Of a DNA stretch of 64,000 nt, positions 1-11,174 are shown in pieces; the stretch's first letter is position 1, and every line of letters starts with the position of its first letter. The translations under genes and the position numbers were made by a program. The notes beneath the pieces are model-generated. The model saw only the letters and a program-made list of their open reading frames with translations. It was not told the origin of the DNA and ran no database searches. The DNA is from Hydractinia symbiolongicarpus. Lineage: Eukaryota; Cnidaria; Hydrozoa; Anthoathecata; Hydractiniidae. Where the stretch lies: positions 5,954,001 to 6,018,000 of the forward strand of contig NC_079880.1 in assembly GCF_029227915.1 (NCBI RefSeq), read 5' to 3'.

Positions 1-203
1 AAAAAATCGTTTGGGAAATGAGTTTACTCCCTGGGTACTTTCTTTGTATACTTTTGACTATACGGGCCGAGTACGGGATTTACGGGAAATCGCAGGTTTT
101 CGTTTGCCGGCGATTAAACTTCTTTTATTCAGCGTCTCATCAAAAATGAAAACATTTTTGAAAACTACAAGTCTCATGCGTTTTAGAGGTGAAAAAATAA
201 TTT
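1..203 (+). repeat. Representative satellite unit (first unit of the window)
   Basis: This first 203-bp unit begins on the six-A run at bases 1-6 and ends just before the next A-run at 204. Landmarks: gggaaatgag 13-22; ggtac 34-38; gtatac palindrome 46-51; tacgggcc 61-68; CGGG-type motifs at 63, 74 and 83; a cagg at 93 where many units have cggg; gccggc palindrome 106-111; agcgtctcatc 131-141; A/T tracts 141-165; caagtctcatgcg 168-180; linker 187-203. Near-identical copies of bases 1-375 recur at about 12,393-12,767 and, less closely, near 8,223-8,597. This unit carries the rarer agaggtg variant before the linker. Confidence 0.9.
77..91 (+). other. Short perfect inverted repeat in the unit core (hairpin-capable)
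   Basis: Inside the unit core, gattt (77-81) and aaatc (87-91) are exact reverse complements around a 5-base acggg centre. The same 15-base arrangement recurs in most units of the array. Some units lose symmetry in the right arm, for example gaagtcg and gaagacg variants in the middle and right of the window. With only five A/T-rich pairs a stable extruded hairpin is doubtful. It could equally be a dyad site for a dimeric protein. No function is shown by the sequence alone. Confidence 0.6.
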
Positions 204-209
204 AAAAAA
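190..209 (+). other. Hypervariable A/T linker at the unit junction
   Basis: The stretch between agtggtg and tcgtt is the most length- and sequence-variable part of the unit. Versions seen include gaaaaaataattt, gaaataataattt, gaaaattaattt, gaaaaaaaaattt, gaaaatataattt, gaaaagataattg and taaaaagtaattt, each followed by an A-run. Small changes here account for most of the 202 versus 203 bp length difference. The linker type travels with other diagnostic bases and is a convenient label for unit subfamilies. Confidence 0.85.
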
Positions 210-1626
210 TCGTTCGGGAAATGAGTTTACACCCTGGGTACTTTCTTTGTATACTATTGACTATACGGGCCGAGTCCGGGATTTACGGGAAATCGCAGGT
301 TTTCGTTTGCCGGCGATTAAACTTCTTTTATTCAGCGTCTCATCAAAAATGAAAACATTTTTAAAAACTACAAGTCTCATGCGTTTTAGTGGTAAAAAGT
401 AATTTAAAAAATCGTTCGGGAAATGAGTTTACTCCCTGGGTACTTTCTTTGTATACTTTTGACTATACGGGCCAAGCCCGGGATTTACGGGAAATCGCGG
501 GTTTTCGTTTGCCGGCGATTAAACTTCTTTTATTCAGCGTCTCATCAAAAATGAAAATATTTTTAAGAACTACAAGTCTTATGCGTTTTAGTGGTGAAAA
601 AATAATTTAAAAAATCGTTCTGGAAATGAGTTTACTCCCTGGGTACTTTCTTTGTATACTTTTGACTATACGGGCCGAGTCCAGGATTTACGGGAAATCG
701 CAGGTTTTCGTTTGCCGGCGATTAAACTGCTTTTATTCAGCGTCTCATCAAAAATGAAAACATTCTTGAAAACTACAAGTCTCGTGCGTTTTAGTGGTGA
801 AATAATAATTTAAAAAATCGTTTGGGAAATGAGTTTACTCCCTGGGTACTTTCTTTGTATACTTTTGACTATACGGGCCGAGTCCAGGATTTACGGGAAA
901 TCGCAGGTTTTCGTTTGCCGCCGATTAAACTTCTCTTATTCAGCGTCTCATCAAAAATAAAAACATTTTTAAAAACTACAAGTCTCATGCGTTTTAGTGG
1001 TAAAAAGTAATTTAAAAAATCGTTCGGGAAATGAGTTTACTCCCTGGGTACTTTCTTTGTATACTTTTGACTATACGGGCCGAATCCGGGATTTACGGGA
1101 AATCGCAGGTTTTCGTTTGTCGGCGATTAAACTGCTTTTATTCAGCGTCTCATCAAAAATGAAAACATTTTTGAAAACTACAAGTCTCATGTGTTTTAGT
1201 GGTGAAAAAGTAATTTAAAAAATCGTTCGGGAAATGAGTTTACTCCCTGGGTACTTTCTTTGTATACTTTTGACTATACGGCCAAGCCTGGGATTTACGG
1301 GAAATCGCGGGTTTTCGTTTGCCGGCGATTAAACTTCTTTTATTCAGCGTCTCATCAAAAATGAAAACATTTTTAAAAACTACAAGTCTTATGCGTTTTA
1401 GTGGTGAAAAAATAATTTAAAAAATCGTTCTGTAAATGAGTTTACTCCCTGGGTACTTCCTTTGTATACTTTTGACTATACGGGCCGAGTCCGGGATTTA
1501 CGGGAAATCGCAGGTTTTCGTTTGCCGGCGATTAAACTGCTTTTATTCAGCGTCTCATCAAAAATGAAAACATTCTTAAGAACTACAAGTCTCGTGCGTT
1601 TTAGTGGTGAAATAATAATTTAAAAA

Positions 1627-2436
1627 ATCGTTTGGGAAATGAGTTTACTCCCTGGGTACTTTCTTTGTATACTTTTAACTATACGGGCCGAGTCCAGGAT
1701 TTACGGGAAATCGCAGGTTTTCGGTTGCCGGCGATTAAACTTCTTTTATTCAGCGTCTCATCAAAAATGAAAACATTCTTGAGAACTACAAGTCTCGTGC
1801 GTTTTAGTGGTGAAATAATAATTTAAAAAATCGTTTGGGAAATGAGTTTACTCCCTGGGTACTTTCTTTGTATACTTTTAACTATACGGGCCGAGTCCAG
1901 GATTTACGGGAAATCGCAGGTTTTCGGTTGCCGGCGATTAAACTTCTTTTATTCAGCGTCTCATCAAAAATGAAAACATTTTTAAAAACTACAAGTCTCA
2001 TGCGTTTTAGTGGTAAAAAGTAATTTAAAAAATCGTTCGGGAAATGAGTTTACTCCCTGGGTACTTTCTTTGTATACTTTTAACTATACGGGCCGAGTCC
2101 AGGATTTACGGGAAATCGCAGGTTTTCGGTTGCCGGCGATTAAACTTCTTTTATTCAGCGTCTCATCAAAAATGAGAACATTCTTGAGAACTACAAGTCT
2201 CGTGCGTTTTAGTGGTGAAATAATAATTTAAAAAATCGTTTGGGAAATGAGTTTACTCCCAGGGTACTTTCTTTGTATACTTTTAACTATACGGGCCGAG
2301 TCCAGGATTTACGGGAAATCGCAGGTTTTCGGTTGCCGGCGATTAAACTTCTTTTATTCAGCGTCTCATCAAAAATGAAAACATTTTTAAAAACTACAAG
2401 TCTCATGCGTTTTAGTGGTAAAAAGTAATTTAAAAA
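1627..2436 (+). repeat. 405-bp dimer, two tandem copies
   Basis: Two 405-bp dimers lie in tandem (about 1,627-2,031 and 2,032-2,436). Units alternate between a linker ending taataattt and one ending aaaaagtaattt. All carry the diagnostic cttttaactatacgg and ttttcggttgcc variants in place of the usual cttttgac and ttttcgtttgcc. The same four-unit set occurs again near 5,030-5,839 and 6,607-7,416, so this dimer was amplified locally and then copied as part of larger blocks. Confidence 0.8.
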
Positions 2437-2979
2437 ATCGTTTGGGAAATGAGTTTACTCCCTGGGTACTTTCTTTGTATACTTTTGACTATACGGGCCA
2501 AGCCCGGGATTTACGGGAAATCGCAGGTTTTCGTTTGCCGGCGATTAAACTTCTTTTATTCAGTGTCTCATCAAAAATGAAAACATTTTTGAAAACTACA
2601 AGTCTCATGCGTTTTAGTGGTGAAATAATAATTTAAAAAATCGTTTGGGAAATAAGTTTACTCCCTGGGTACTTTCTTTGTATACTTTTGACTATACGGG
2701 CCGAGTCCAGGATTTACGGGAAATCGCGGGTTTTCGTTTGCCGGCGATTAAACTTTTTTTATTCAGCGTCTCATCAAAAATGAAAACATTTTTAAAAACT
2801 ACAAGTCTTATGCGTTTTAGTGGTGAAAAAATAATTTAAAAAATCGTTCTGGAAATGCGTTTACTCCCTGGGTACTTTCTTTGTATTCTTTTGACTATAC
2901 GGGCCGAGTCCGGGATTTACGGGAAATCGCAGATTTTCGTTTGCCGGCGATTAAACGGCTTTTATTCAGCGTCTCATCA

Positions 2980-4770
2980 AAAATGAAAACATTTTTAAAA
3001 ACTACAAGTCTTATGCGTTTTAGTGGTGAAAAAATAATTTAAAAAATCGTTCGGAAAATGAGTTTACTCCCTGGGTACTTTCTTTGTATACTTTTGACTA
3101 TACGGGCCAAGCCGGGATTTATGGGAAATCGCGGGTTTTCGTTTGCCGGCGATTAAACTTCTTTTATTCAGCGTCTCATCAAAAATGAAAACATCTTTGA
3201 AAATTACAAGTCTCATGGGCTTTAGTGGTGAAATAATAATTTAAAAAATCGTTTGGGAAATGAGTTTACTCCCTGGGTACTTTCTTTGTATACTTTTGAC
3301 TATACGGGCTGAGTACGGGATTTACGGGAAATCGCAGGTTTTCGTTTGCCGGCGAGTAAACTTCTTTTATTCAGCGGCTCATCAAAAATGAAAACATTTT
3401 TGAAAACTACAAGTCTCATGCGTCTTAGTGGTGAAAAAATAATTTAAAAAATCGTTAGGGAAATGAGTTTACTCACTGGGTACTTTCCTTGTATTCTTTT
3501 GACTATACGGGCCGAGACCGGGATTTACGAGAAATTGCGGGTTTTCGTTTGCCGGCGATTAAACTTCCTTTATTGAGCGTCTCATCAAAAATGAAAACAT
3601 TTTTAAAAACTACAAGTCTCATGGGCTTTAGTGGTGAAATAATAATTTAAAAAATCGTTTGGGAAATGAGTTTACTCCCTGGGTACTTTCTTTGTATACT
3701 TTTGACTATACGGGCCGAGTCCAAGATTTACGGGAAATCGCAGGTTTTCGTTTGCCGGCGATTAAACTTCTTTTATTCACCGTCTCATCAAAAATGAAAA
3801 CATTTTTAAAAACTACAAGTCTCATGCGCTTTAGTGCTGAAAAAATAATTGAAAAAATCGTTCTGGAAATGAGTTTACTCCCTGGGTACTTTCTTTGTAT
3901 ACTTTTGACTATACGGGCCGAGTCCGGGATTTACGGGAAATCGCAGGTTTTCGTTTGCCGGCGATTAAACTTCTTTTATTCAGCGTCTCATCAAAAATGA
4001 AAACATTCTTGAAAACTACAAGTCTCATGCGTTTTAGTGGTGAAATAATACTTTAAAAAATCGTTTGGGAAATGAGTTTACTCCCTGGGTACTTTCTTTG
4101 TATACTTTTGACTATACGGGCCGAGTCCAGGATTTACGGGAAATCGCAGGTTTTCGTTTGCCGGCGATTAAACTTCTTTTATTCACCGTCTCATCAAAAA
4201 TGAAAACATTTTTAAAAACTACAAGTCTCATGCGCTTCAGTGCTGAAAAAATAATTTAAAAAATCGTTTGGGAAATGAGTTTACACCCTGGGTACTTTCT
4301 TTGTATACTTTTGACTATGCGGGCCGAGTCCGGGGTTTACGGGAAATGGCGGGTTTTCGTTTGCCGGCGATTAAACGTCTTTTATTCAGCGTCTCATCAA
4401 AAATGAAAACATTTTTGAAAACTACAAGTCTCATGCGTTTTAGTGGTGAAAAAATAATTTAAAAAATCGTTCGGGAAATGAGTTTACTCCCTGGGTACTT
4501 TCTTTGGCGGGTTTTCGTTTGCTGGCGATTAAACTTCTTTTATTCAGCGTCTCATCAAAAATGAAAACATTTTTAAAAACTACAAGTCTCATGGGCTTTA
4601 GTGGTGAAATAATAATTTAAAAAATCGTTCGGGAAATGAGTTTACTCCCTGGGTACTTTCTTTGTATACTTTTGACTATACGGGCTAAGCCCGGGATTCA
4701 CGGGAAATCGCAGGTTTTCGTTTGCCGGCGATTAAACTTCTTTTATTCAGCGTCTCATCAAAAATGAAAA
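2980..4770 (+). repeat. Block repeated at +5,588 bp (left copy)
   Basis: Unit variants here recur in the same order 5,588 bp downstream (about 8,568-10,358). Markers include tcggaaaatg followed by gccaagccgggatttatgg, the tactcactggg unit, ttattcaccg units with agtgctg, and the shortened 158-bp unit. Just upstream, about 2,630-2,950 matches 7,407-7,727 at a spacing of 4,777 bp. The difference of 811 bp equals four extra units in the right copy. Confidence 0.8.
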
Positions 4771-5830
4771 CATTTTTAAAAACTACAAGTCTTATGCGTT
4801 TTAGTGGTGAAAAAATAATTTAAAAAATCGTTCTGGAAATGAGTTTACTCCCTGGGTACTTTCTTTGTATACTTTTGACTATACGGGCCGAGTCCGGGAT
4901 TTACGGGAAATCGCAGGTTTTCGTTTGCGGGGGATTAAACTGCTTTTATTCAGCGTCTCATCAAAAATGAAAACATTCTTGAGAACTACAAGTCTCGTGC
5001 GTTTTAGTGGTGAAATAATAATTTAAAAAATCGTTTGGGAAATGAGTTTACTCCCTGGGTACTTTCTTTGTATACTTTTAACTATACGGGCCGACTCCAG
5101 GATTTACGGGAAATCGCAGGTTTTCGGTTGCCGGCGATTAAACTTCTTTTATTCAGCGTCTCATCAAAAATGAAAACATTCTTGAGAACTACAAGTCTCG
5201 TGCGTTTTAGTGGTGAAATAATAATTTAAAAAATCGTTTGGGAAATGAGTTTACTCCCTGGGTACTTTCTTTGTATACTTTTAACTATACGGGCCGAGTC
5301 CAGGATTTACGGGAAATCGCAGGTTTTCGGTTGCCGGCGATTAAACTTCTTTTATTCAGCGTCTCATCAAAAATGAAAACATTTTTAAAAACTACAAGTC
5401 TCATGCGTTTTAGTGGTAAAAAGTAATTTAAAAAATCGTTCGGGAAATGAGTTTACTTCCTGGGTACTTTCTTTGTATACTTTTAACTATACGGGCCGAG
5501 TCCAGGATTTACGGGAAATCGCAGGTTTTCGGTTGCCGGCGATTAAACTTCTTTTATTCAGCGTCTCATCAAAAATGAAAACATTCTTGAGAACTACAAG
5601 TCTCGTGCGTTTTAGTGGTGAAATAATAATTTAAAAAATCGTTTGGGAAATGAGTTTACTCCCTGGGTACTTTCTTTGTATACTTTTAACTATACGGGCC
5701 GAGTTCAGGATTTACGTGAAATCGCAGGTTTTCGGTTGCCGGCGATTAAACTTCTTTTATTCAGCGTCTCATCAAAAATGAAAACATTTTTAAAAACTAC
5801 AAGTCTCATGCGTTTTAGTGGTAAAAAGTA
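4254..5830 (+). repeat. 1,577-bp tandem duplication, copy 1
   Basis: About 1,577 bp here is repeated directly downstream (5,831-7,407). The length equals seven full units plus one 158-bp deleted unit. Order: an actatgcgg unit, the deleted unit, a gggctaagcccggg unit, ordinary units, then two 405-bp dimers. I saw at least seven single-base differences from copy 2, for example gattcacgg versus gatttacgg and tttgcgggg versus tttgcggag. Confidence 0.85.
4461..4618 (+). repeat. Shortened unit, 158 bp (internal 45-bp deletion)
   Basis: In this unit ctttctttg joins directly to gcgggttttcg. The 45 bp that normally carry gtatac, actatacgggcc and the first CGGG motifs are missing. A full-length relative with the same tttgctggcg variant is present near 13,815-14,017, which suggests the parent unit. 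The bases tg occur on both sides of the lost segment, so a short-homology deletion is plausible. Confidence 0.9.
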
Positions 5831-7407
5831 ATTTAAAAAATCGTTCGGGAAATGAGTTTACACCCTGGGTACTTTCTTTGTATACTTTTGACTATGCGGG
5901 CCGAGTCCGGGGTTTACGGGAAATGGCGGGTTTTCGTTTGCCGGCGATAAAACGTCTTTTATTAAGCGTCTCATCAAAAATGAAAACATTTTTGAAAACT
6001 ACAAGTCTCATGCGTTTTAGTAGTGAAAAAATAATTTAAAAAATCGTTCGGGAAATGAGTTTACTCCCTGGGTACTTTCTTTGGCGGGTTTTCGTTTGCT
6101 GGCGATTAAACTTCTTTTATTCAGCGTCTCATCAAAAATGAAAACATTTTTAAAAACTACAAGTCTCATGGGCTTTAGTGGTGAAATAATAATTTAAAAA
6201 ATCGTTCGGGAAATGAGTTTACTCCCTGGGTACTTTCTTTGTATACTTTTGACTATACGGGCTAAGCCCGGGATTTACGGGAAATCGCAGGTTTTCGTTT
6301 GCCGGCGATTAAACTTCTTTTATTCAGCGTCTCATCAAAAATGAAAACATTTTTAAAAACTACAAGTCTTATGCGTTTTAGTGGTGAAAAAATAATTTAA
6401 AAAATCGTTCTGGAAATGAGTTTACTTCCTGGGTACTTTCTTTGTATACTTTTGACTATACGGGCCGAGTCCGGGATTTACGGGAAATCGCAGGTTTTCG
6501 TTTGCGGAGGATTAAACTGCTTTTATTCAGCGTCTCATCAAAAATGAAAACATTCTTGAGAACTACAAGTCTCGTGCGTTTTAGTGGTGAAATAATAATT
6601 TAAAAAATCGTTTGGGAAATGAGTTTACTCCCTGGGTACTTTCTTTGTATACTTTTAACTATACGGGCCGAGTCCAGGATTTACGGGAAATCGCAGGTTT
6701 TCGGTTGCCGGCGATTAAACTTCTTTTATTCAGCGTCTCATCAAAAATGAAAACATTCTTGAGAACTACAAGTCTCGTGCGTTTTAGTGGTGAAATAATA
6801 ATTTAAAAAATCGTTTGGGAAATGAGTTTACTCCCTGGGTACTTTCTTTGTATACTTTTAACTATACGGGCCGAGTCCAGGATTTACGGGAAATCGCAGG
6901 TTTTCGGTTGCCGGCGATTAAACTTCTTTTATTCAGCGTCTCATCAAAAATGAAAACATTTTTAAAAACTACAAGTCTCATGCGTTTTAGTGGTAAAAAG
7001 TAATTTAAAAAATCGTTCGGGAAATGAGTTTACTTCCTGGGTACTTTCTTTGTATACTTTTAACTATACGGGCCGAGTCCAGGATTTACGGGAAATCGCA
7101 GGTTTTCGGTTGCCGGCGATTAAACTTCTTTTATTCAGCGTCTCATCAAAAATGAAAACATTCTTGAGAACTACAAGTCTCGTGCGTTTTAGTGGTGAAA
7201 TAATAATTTAAAAAATCGTTTGGGAAATGAGTTTACTCCCTGGGTACTTTCTTTGTATACTTTTAACTATACGGGCCGAGTTCAGGATTTACGTGAAATC
7301 GCAGGTTTTCGGTTGCCGGCGATTAAACTTCTTTTATTCAGCGTCTCATCAAAAATGAAAACATTTTTAAAAACTACAAGTCTCATGCGTTTTAGTGGTA
7401 AAAAGTA
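5831..7407 (+). repeat. 1,577-bp tandem duplication, copy 2
   Basis: This is the direct repeat of 4,254-5,830 at constant +1,577 bp offset across all unit markers, including the deleted unit at 6,038-6,195 and the two dimers. It ends where the sequence returns to the tttactccc unit that also follows the left copy of the 4,777-bp-spaced match. Confidence 0.85.
6038..6195 (+). repeat. Shortened unit, 158 bp (copy 2)
   Basis: This has the same ctttctttg-gcgggttttcg junction as the unit at 4,461, exactly 1,577 bp downstream of it. It was copied with the surrounding tandem duplication and did not arise independently. Confidence 0.9.
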
Positions 7408-10358
7408 ATTTAAAAAATCGTTCGGGAAATGAGTTTACTCCCTGGGTACTTTCTTTGTATACTTTTGACTATACGGGCCGAGTCCAGGATTTACGGGAAA
7501 TCGCGGGTTTTCGTTTGCCGGCGATTAAACTTTTTTTATTCAGCGTCTCATCAAAAATGAAAACATTTTTAAAAACTACAAGTCTTATGCGTTTTAGTGG
7601 TGAAAAAATAATTTAAAAAATCGTTCTGGAAATGCGTTTACTCCCTGGGTACTTTCTTTGTATTCTTTTGACTATACGGGCCGAGTCCGGGATTTACGGG
7701 AAATCGCAGATTTTCGTTTGCCGGCGATTAAACTGCTTTTATTCAGCGTCTCATCAAAAATGAAAACATTCTTGAAAACTACAAGTCTCGTGCGTTTTAG
7801 TGGTGAAATAATAATTTAAAAAATCGTTTGGGAAATGAGTTTACTCCCTGGGTACTTTCTTTGTATACTTTTGACTACACGGCAAAGCCTGGGATTTACG
7901 GGAAATCGCGGGTATTCGTTTGCCGGCGATTAAACTTCTTTTATTCAGCGTCTCATCAAAAATGAAAACATTTTTAAAAACTACAAGTCTTATGCGTTTT
8001 AGTGGTGAAAAAATAATTTAAAAAATCGTTATGGAAATGAGTTTACTCCCTGGGTACTTTCTTTGTATACTTTTGACTATACGGGCCGAGTCCAGGATTT
8101 ACGGGAAATCGCAGGTTTTCGTTTGCCGGCGATTAAACTTCTTTTATTCAGCGTCTCATCAAAAATGAAAACATTTTTGAAAACTACAAGTCTCATGCGT
8201 TTTAGTGGTGAAAAAATAATTTAAAAAATCGTTCTGGAAATGAGTTTACTCCCTGGGTACTTTCTTTGTATACTTTTGACTATACGGGCCGAGTACGAGA
8301 TTTACGGGAAATCGCAGGTTTTCGTTTGCCGGCGATTAAACTTCTTTTATTCAGCGTCTCATCAAAAATGAAAACATTTTTGAAAACTACAAGTCTCATG
8401 CGTTTTAGAGGTGAAAAAATAATTTAAAAAATCGTTCGGGAAATGAGTTTACACCCTGGGTACTTTCTTTGTATACTATTGACTATACGGGCCGAGTCCG
8501 TGATTTACGGGAAATCGCAGGTTTTCGTTTGCCGGCGATTAAACTTCTTTTATTCAGCGTCTCATCAAAAATGAAAACATTTTTAAAAACTACAAGTCTT
8601 ATGCGTTTTAGTGGTGAAAAAATAATTTAAAAAATCGTTCGGAAAATGAGTTTACTCCCTGGGTACTTTCTTTGTATACTTTTGACTATACGGGCCAAGC
8701 CGGGATTTATGGGAAATCGCGGGTTTTCGTTTGCCGGCGATGAAACTTCTTTTATTCAGCGTCTCATCAAAAATGAAAACATCTTTGAAAATTACAAGTC
8801 TCATGGGCTTTAGTGGTGAAATAATAATTTAAAAAATCGTTTGGGAAATGAGTTTACTCCCTGGGTACTTTCTTTGTATACTTTTGACTATACGGGCTGA
8901 GTACGGGATTTACGGGAAATCGCAGGTTTTCGTTTGCCGGCGAGTAAACTTCTTTTATTCAGCGTCTCATCAAAAATGAAAACATTTTTGAAAACTACAA
9001 GTCTCATGCGTCTTAGTGGTGAAAAAATAATTTAAAAAATCGTTAGGGAAATGAGTTTACTCACTGGGTACATTCCTTGTATTCTTTTGACTATACAGGC
9101 CGAGACCGGGATTTACGAGAAATTGAGGGTTTTCGTTTGCCGGCGATTAAACTTCCTTTATTGAGCGTCTCATCAAAAATGAAAACATTTTTAAAAACTA
9201 CAAGTCTCATGGGCTTTAGTGGTGAAATAATAATTTAAAAAATCGTTTGGGAAATGAGTTTACTCCCTGGGTACTTTCTTTGTATACTTTTGACTATACG
9301 GGCCGAGTCCAAGATTTACGGGAAATCGCAGGTTTTCGTTTGCCGGCGATTAAACTTCTTTTATTCACCGTCTCATCAAAAATGAAAACATTTTTAAAAA
9401 CTACAAGTCTCATGCGCTTTAGTGCTGAAAAAATAATTGAAAAAATCGTTCTGGAAATGAGTTTACTCCCTGGGTACTTTCTTTGTATACTTTTGACTAT
9501 ACGGGCCGAGTCCGGGATTTACGGGAAATCGCAGGTTTTCGTTTGCCGGCGATTAAACTTCTTTTATTCAGCGTCTCATCAAAAATGAAAACATTCTTGA
9601 AAACTACAAGTCTCATGCGTTTTAGTGGTGAAATAATACTTTAAAAAATCGTTTGGGAAATGAGTTTACTCCCTGGGTACTTTCTTTGTATACTTTTGAC
9701 TATACGGGCCGAGTCCAGGATTTACGGGAAATCGCAGGTTTTCGTTTGCCGGCGATTAAACTTCTTTTATTCACCGTCTCATCAAAAATGAAAACATTTT
9801 TAAAAACTACAAGTCTCATGCGCTTCAGTGCTGAAAAAATAATTTAAAAAATCGTTTGGGAAATGATTTTACACCCTGGGTACTTTCTTTGTATACTTTT
9901 GACTATGCGGGCCGAGTCCGGGGTTTACGGGAAATGGCGGGTTTTCGTTTGCCGGCGATTAAACGTCTTTTATTCAGCGTCTCATCAAAAATGAAAACAT
10001 TTTTGAAAACTACAAGTCTCATGCGTTTTAGTGGTGAAAAAATAATTTAAAAAATCGTTCGGGAAATGAGTTTACTCCCTGGGTACTTTCTTTGGCGGGT
10101 TTTCGTTTGCTGGCGATTAAACTTCTTTTATTCAGCGTCTCATCAAAAATGAAAACATTTTTAAAAACTACAAGTCTCATGGGCTTTAGTGGTGAAATAA
10201 TAATTTAAAAAATCGTTCGGGAAATGAGTTTACTCCCTGGGTACTTTCTTTGTATACTTTTGACTATACGGGCTAAGCCCGGGATTTACGGGAAATCGCA
10301 GGTTTTCGTTTGCCGGCGATTAAACTTCTTTTATTCAGCGTCTCATCAAAAATGAAAA
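7408..10358 (+). repeat. Right copy of the 2.6-4.8 kb block, with four extra units
   Basis: The first part (7,408-7,727) matches 2,630-2,950 at +4,777 bp, and the part from about 8,568 matches 2,980-4,770 at +5,588 bp. The roughly 811 bp in between is four additional units. One of them, near 8,403-8,500, carries the agaggtg linker and ctattgac variants also seen at 183-270 and 12,573-12,660. A paired 113-codon open frame at 3,659 and 9,247 is just the result of a shared attgaaaaaa linker variant that removes a stop. Confidence 0.75.
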
Positions 10359-11174
10359 CATTTTTGAAAACTACAAGTCTCATGCGTTTTAGTGGTGAAA
10401 AAAAATTTAAAAAATCGTTCGGGAAATGAGTTTACTCCCTGGGTACTTTCTTTGTATACATTCGACTATACGGGCCAAGCCCCAGATTTACGGGAAAACG
10501 CGGGATTTCGTTTGCCAGCGAATAAACCTCTTTAATTAGGCGTCTCATCAAAAATGAAAACATCTTTGAAAATTACAAGTCTCATGGGCTTTAGTGGTGA
10601 AATAATAATTTAAAAAATCGTTTGGGAAATGAGTTTACTCCCTGGGTACTTTCTTTGTATACTTTTGACTATACGGGCCGAGTACGGGATTTACGGGAAA
10701 TCGCAGGTTGTCGTTTGCCGGCGATTAAACTTCTTTTATTCAGCGTCTCATCAAAAATGAAAACATTTTTGAAAACTACAAGTCTCATGCGTCTTAGTGG
10801 TGAAAAAATAATTTAAAAAATCGTTAGGGAAATGAGTTTACTCACTGGGTACTTTCCTTGTATTATTTTGACTATACGGGCCGAGACCGGGATTTACGGG
10901 AAATTGCGGGTGTTCGTTTGCCGGCGATTAAACTTCCTTTATTCATTGTCTCATCAAAAATGGAAACATTTTTAAAAACTACAAGTCTCATGGGCTTTAG
11001 TGGTGAAATAATAATTTAAAAAATCGTTTGGGAAATGAGTTTACTCCCTGGGTACTTTCTTTGTATACTTTTGACTATACGGGCCGAGTACGGGATTTAC
11101 GGGAAATCGCAGGTTTTCGTTTGCCGGCGATTAAACTTCTTTTATTCACCGTCTCATCAAAAATGAAAACATTT
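9800..11174 (+). repeat. 1,375-bp tandem duplication, copy 1
   Basis: The length equals six full units plus one 158-bp shortened unit. Markers in order: gaaatgatttta, the deleted unit, the gggctaagcccggg unit, a tacattcgac unit with gccccagattt and ttaattaggcg, a gttgtcg unit, and a ccttgtattattttg unit. All reappear 1,375 bp downstream. I found no base difference between the copies over the stretches compared, so this duplication looks very recent. Confidence 0.88.
10049..10206 (+). repeat. Shortened unit, 158 bp (copy 3)
   Basis: The 45-bp deletion junction is identical to that at 4,461, here at +5,588 bp, inside the right copy of the larger block. Confidence 0.9.

Noticed and set aside
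11-26. True CENP-B box at the unit start (ttcgggaaatg)
   Set aside because: TTCG-N4-A-N2 is satisfied, but the required CGGG does not follow (agtt instead), so it fails the consensus. In many units TTCG is TTTG.
46-62. Promoter-like TATA box (gtatactttt) in each unit
   Set aside because: An A/T-rich TATA-like string is expected by chance in such sequence. It occurs once per unit with no associated start element or transcript evidence, so it was not listed as a promoter.
3659-4000. 113-codon open frame, the longest in the window, repeated at 9,247-9,588
   Set aside because: It exists only because attgaaaaaa replaces the usual attt linker and lets the frame run into the next unit in another phase. 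The second half is a different frame of the same repeat, so there is no conserved protein.
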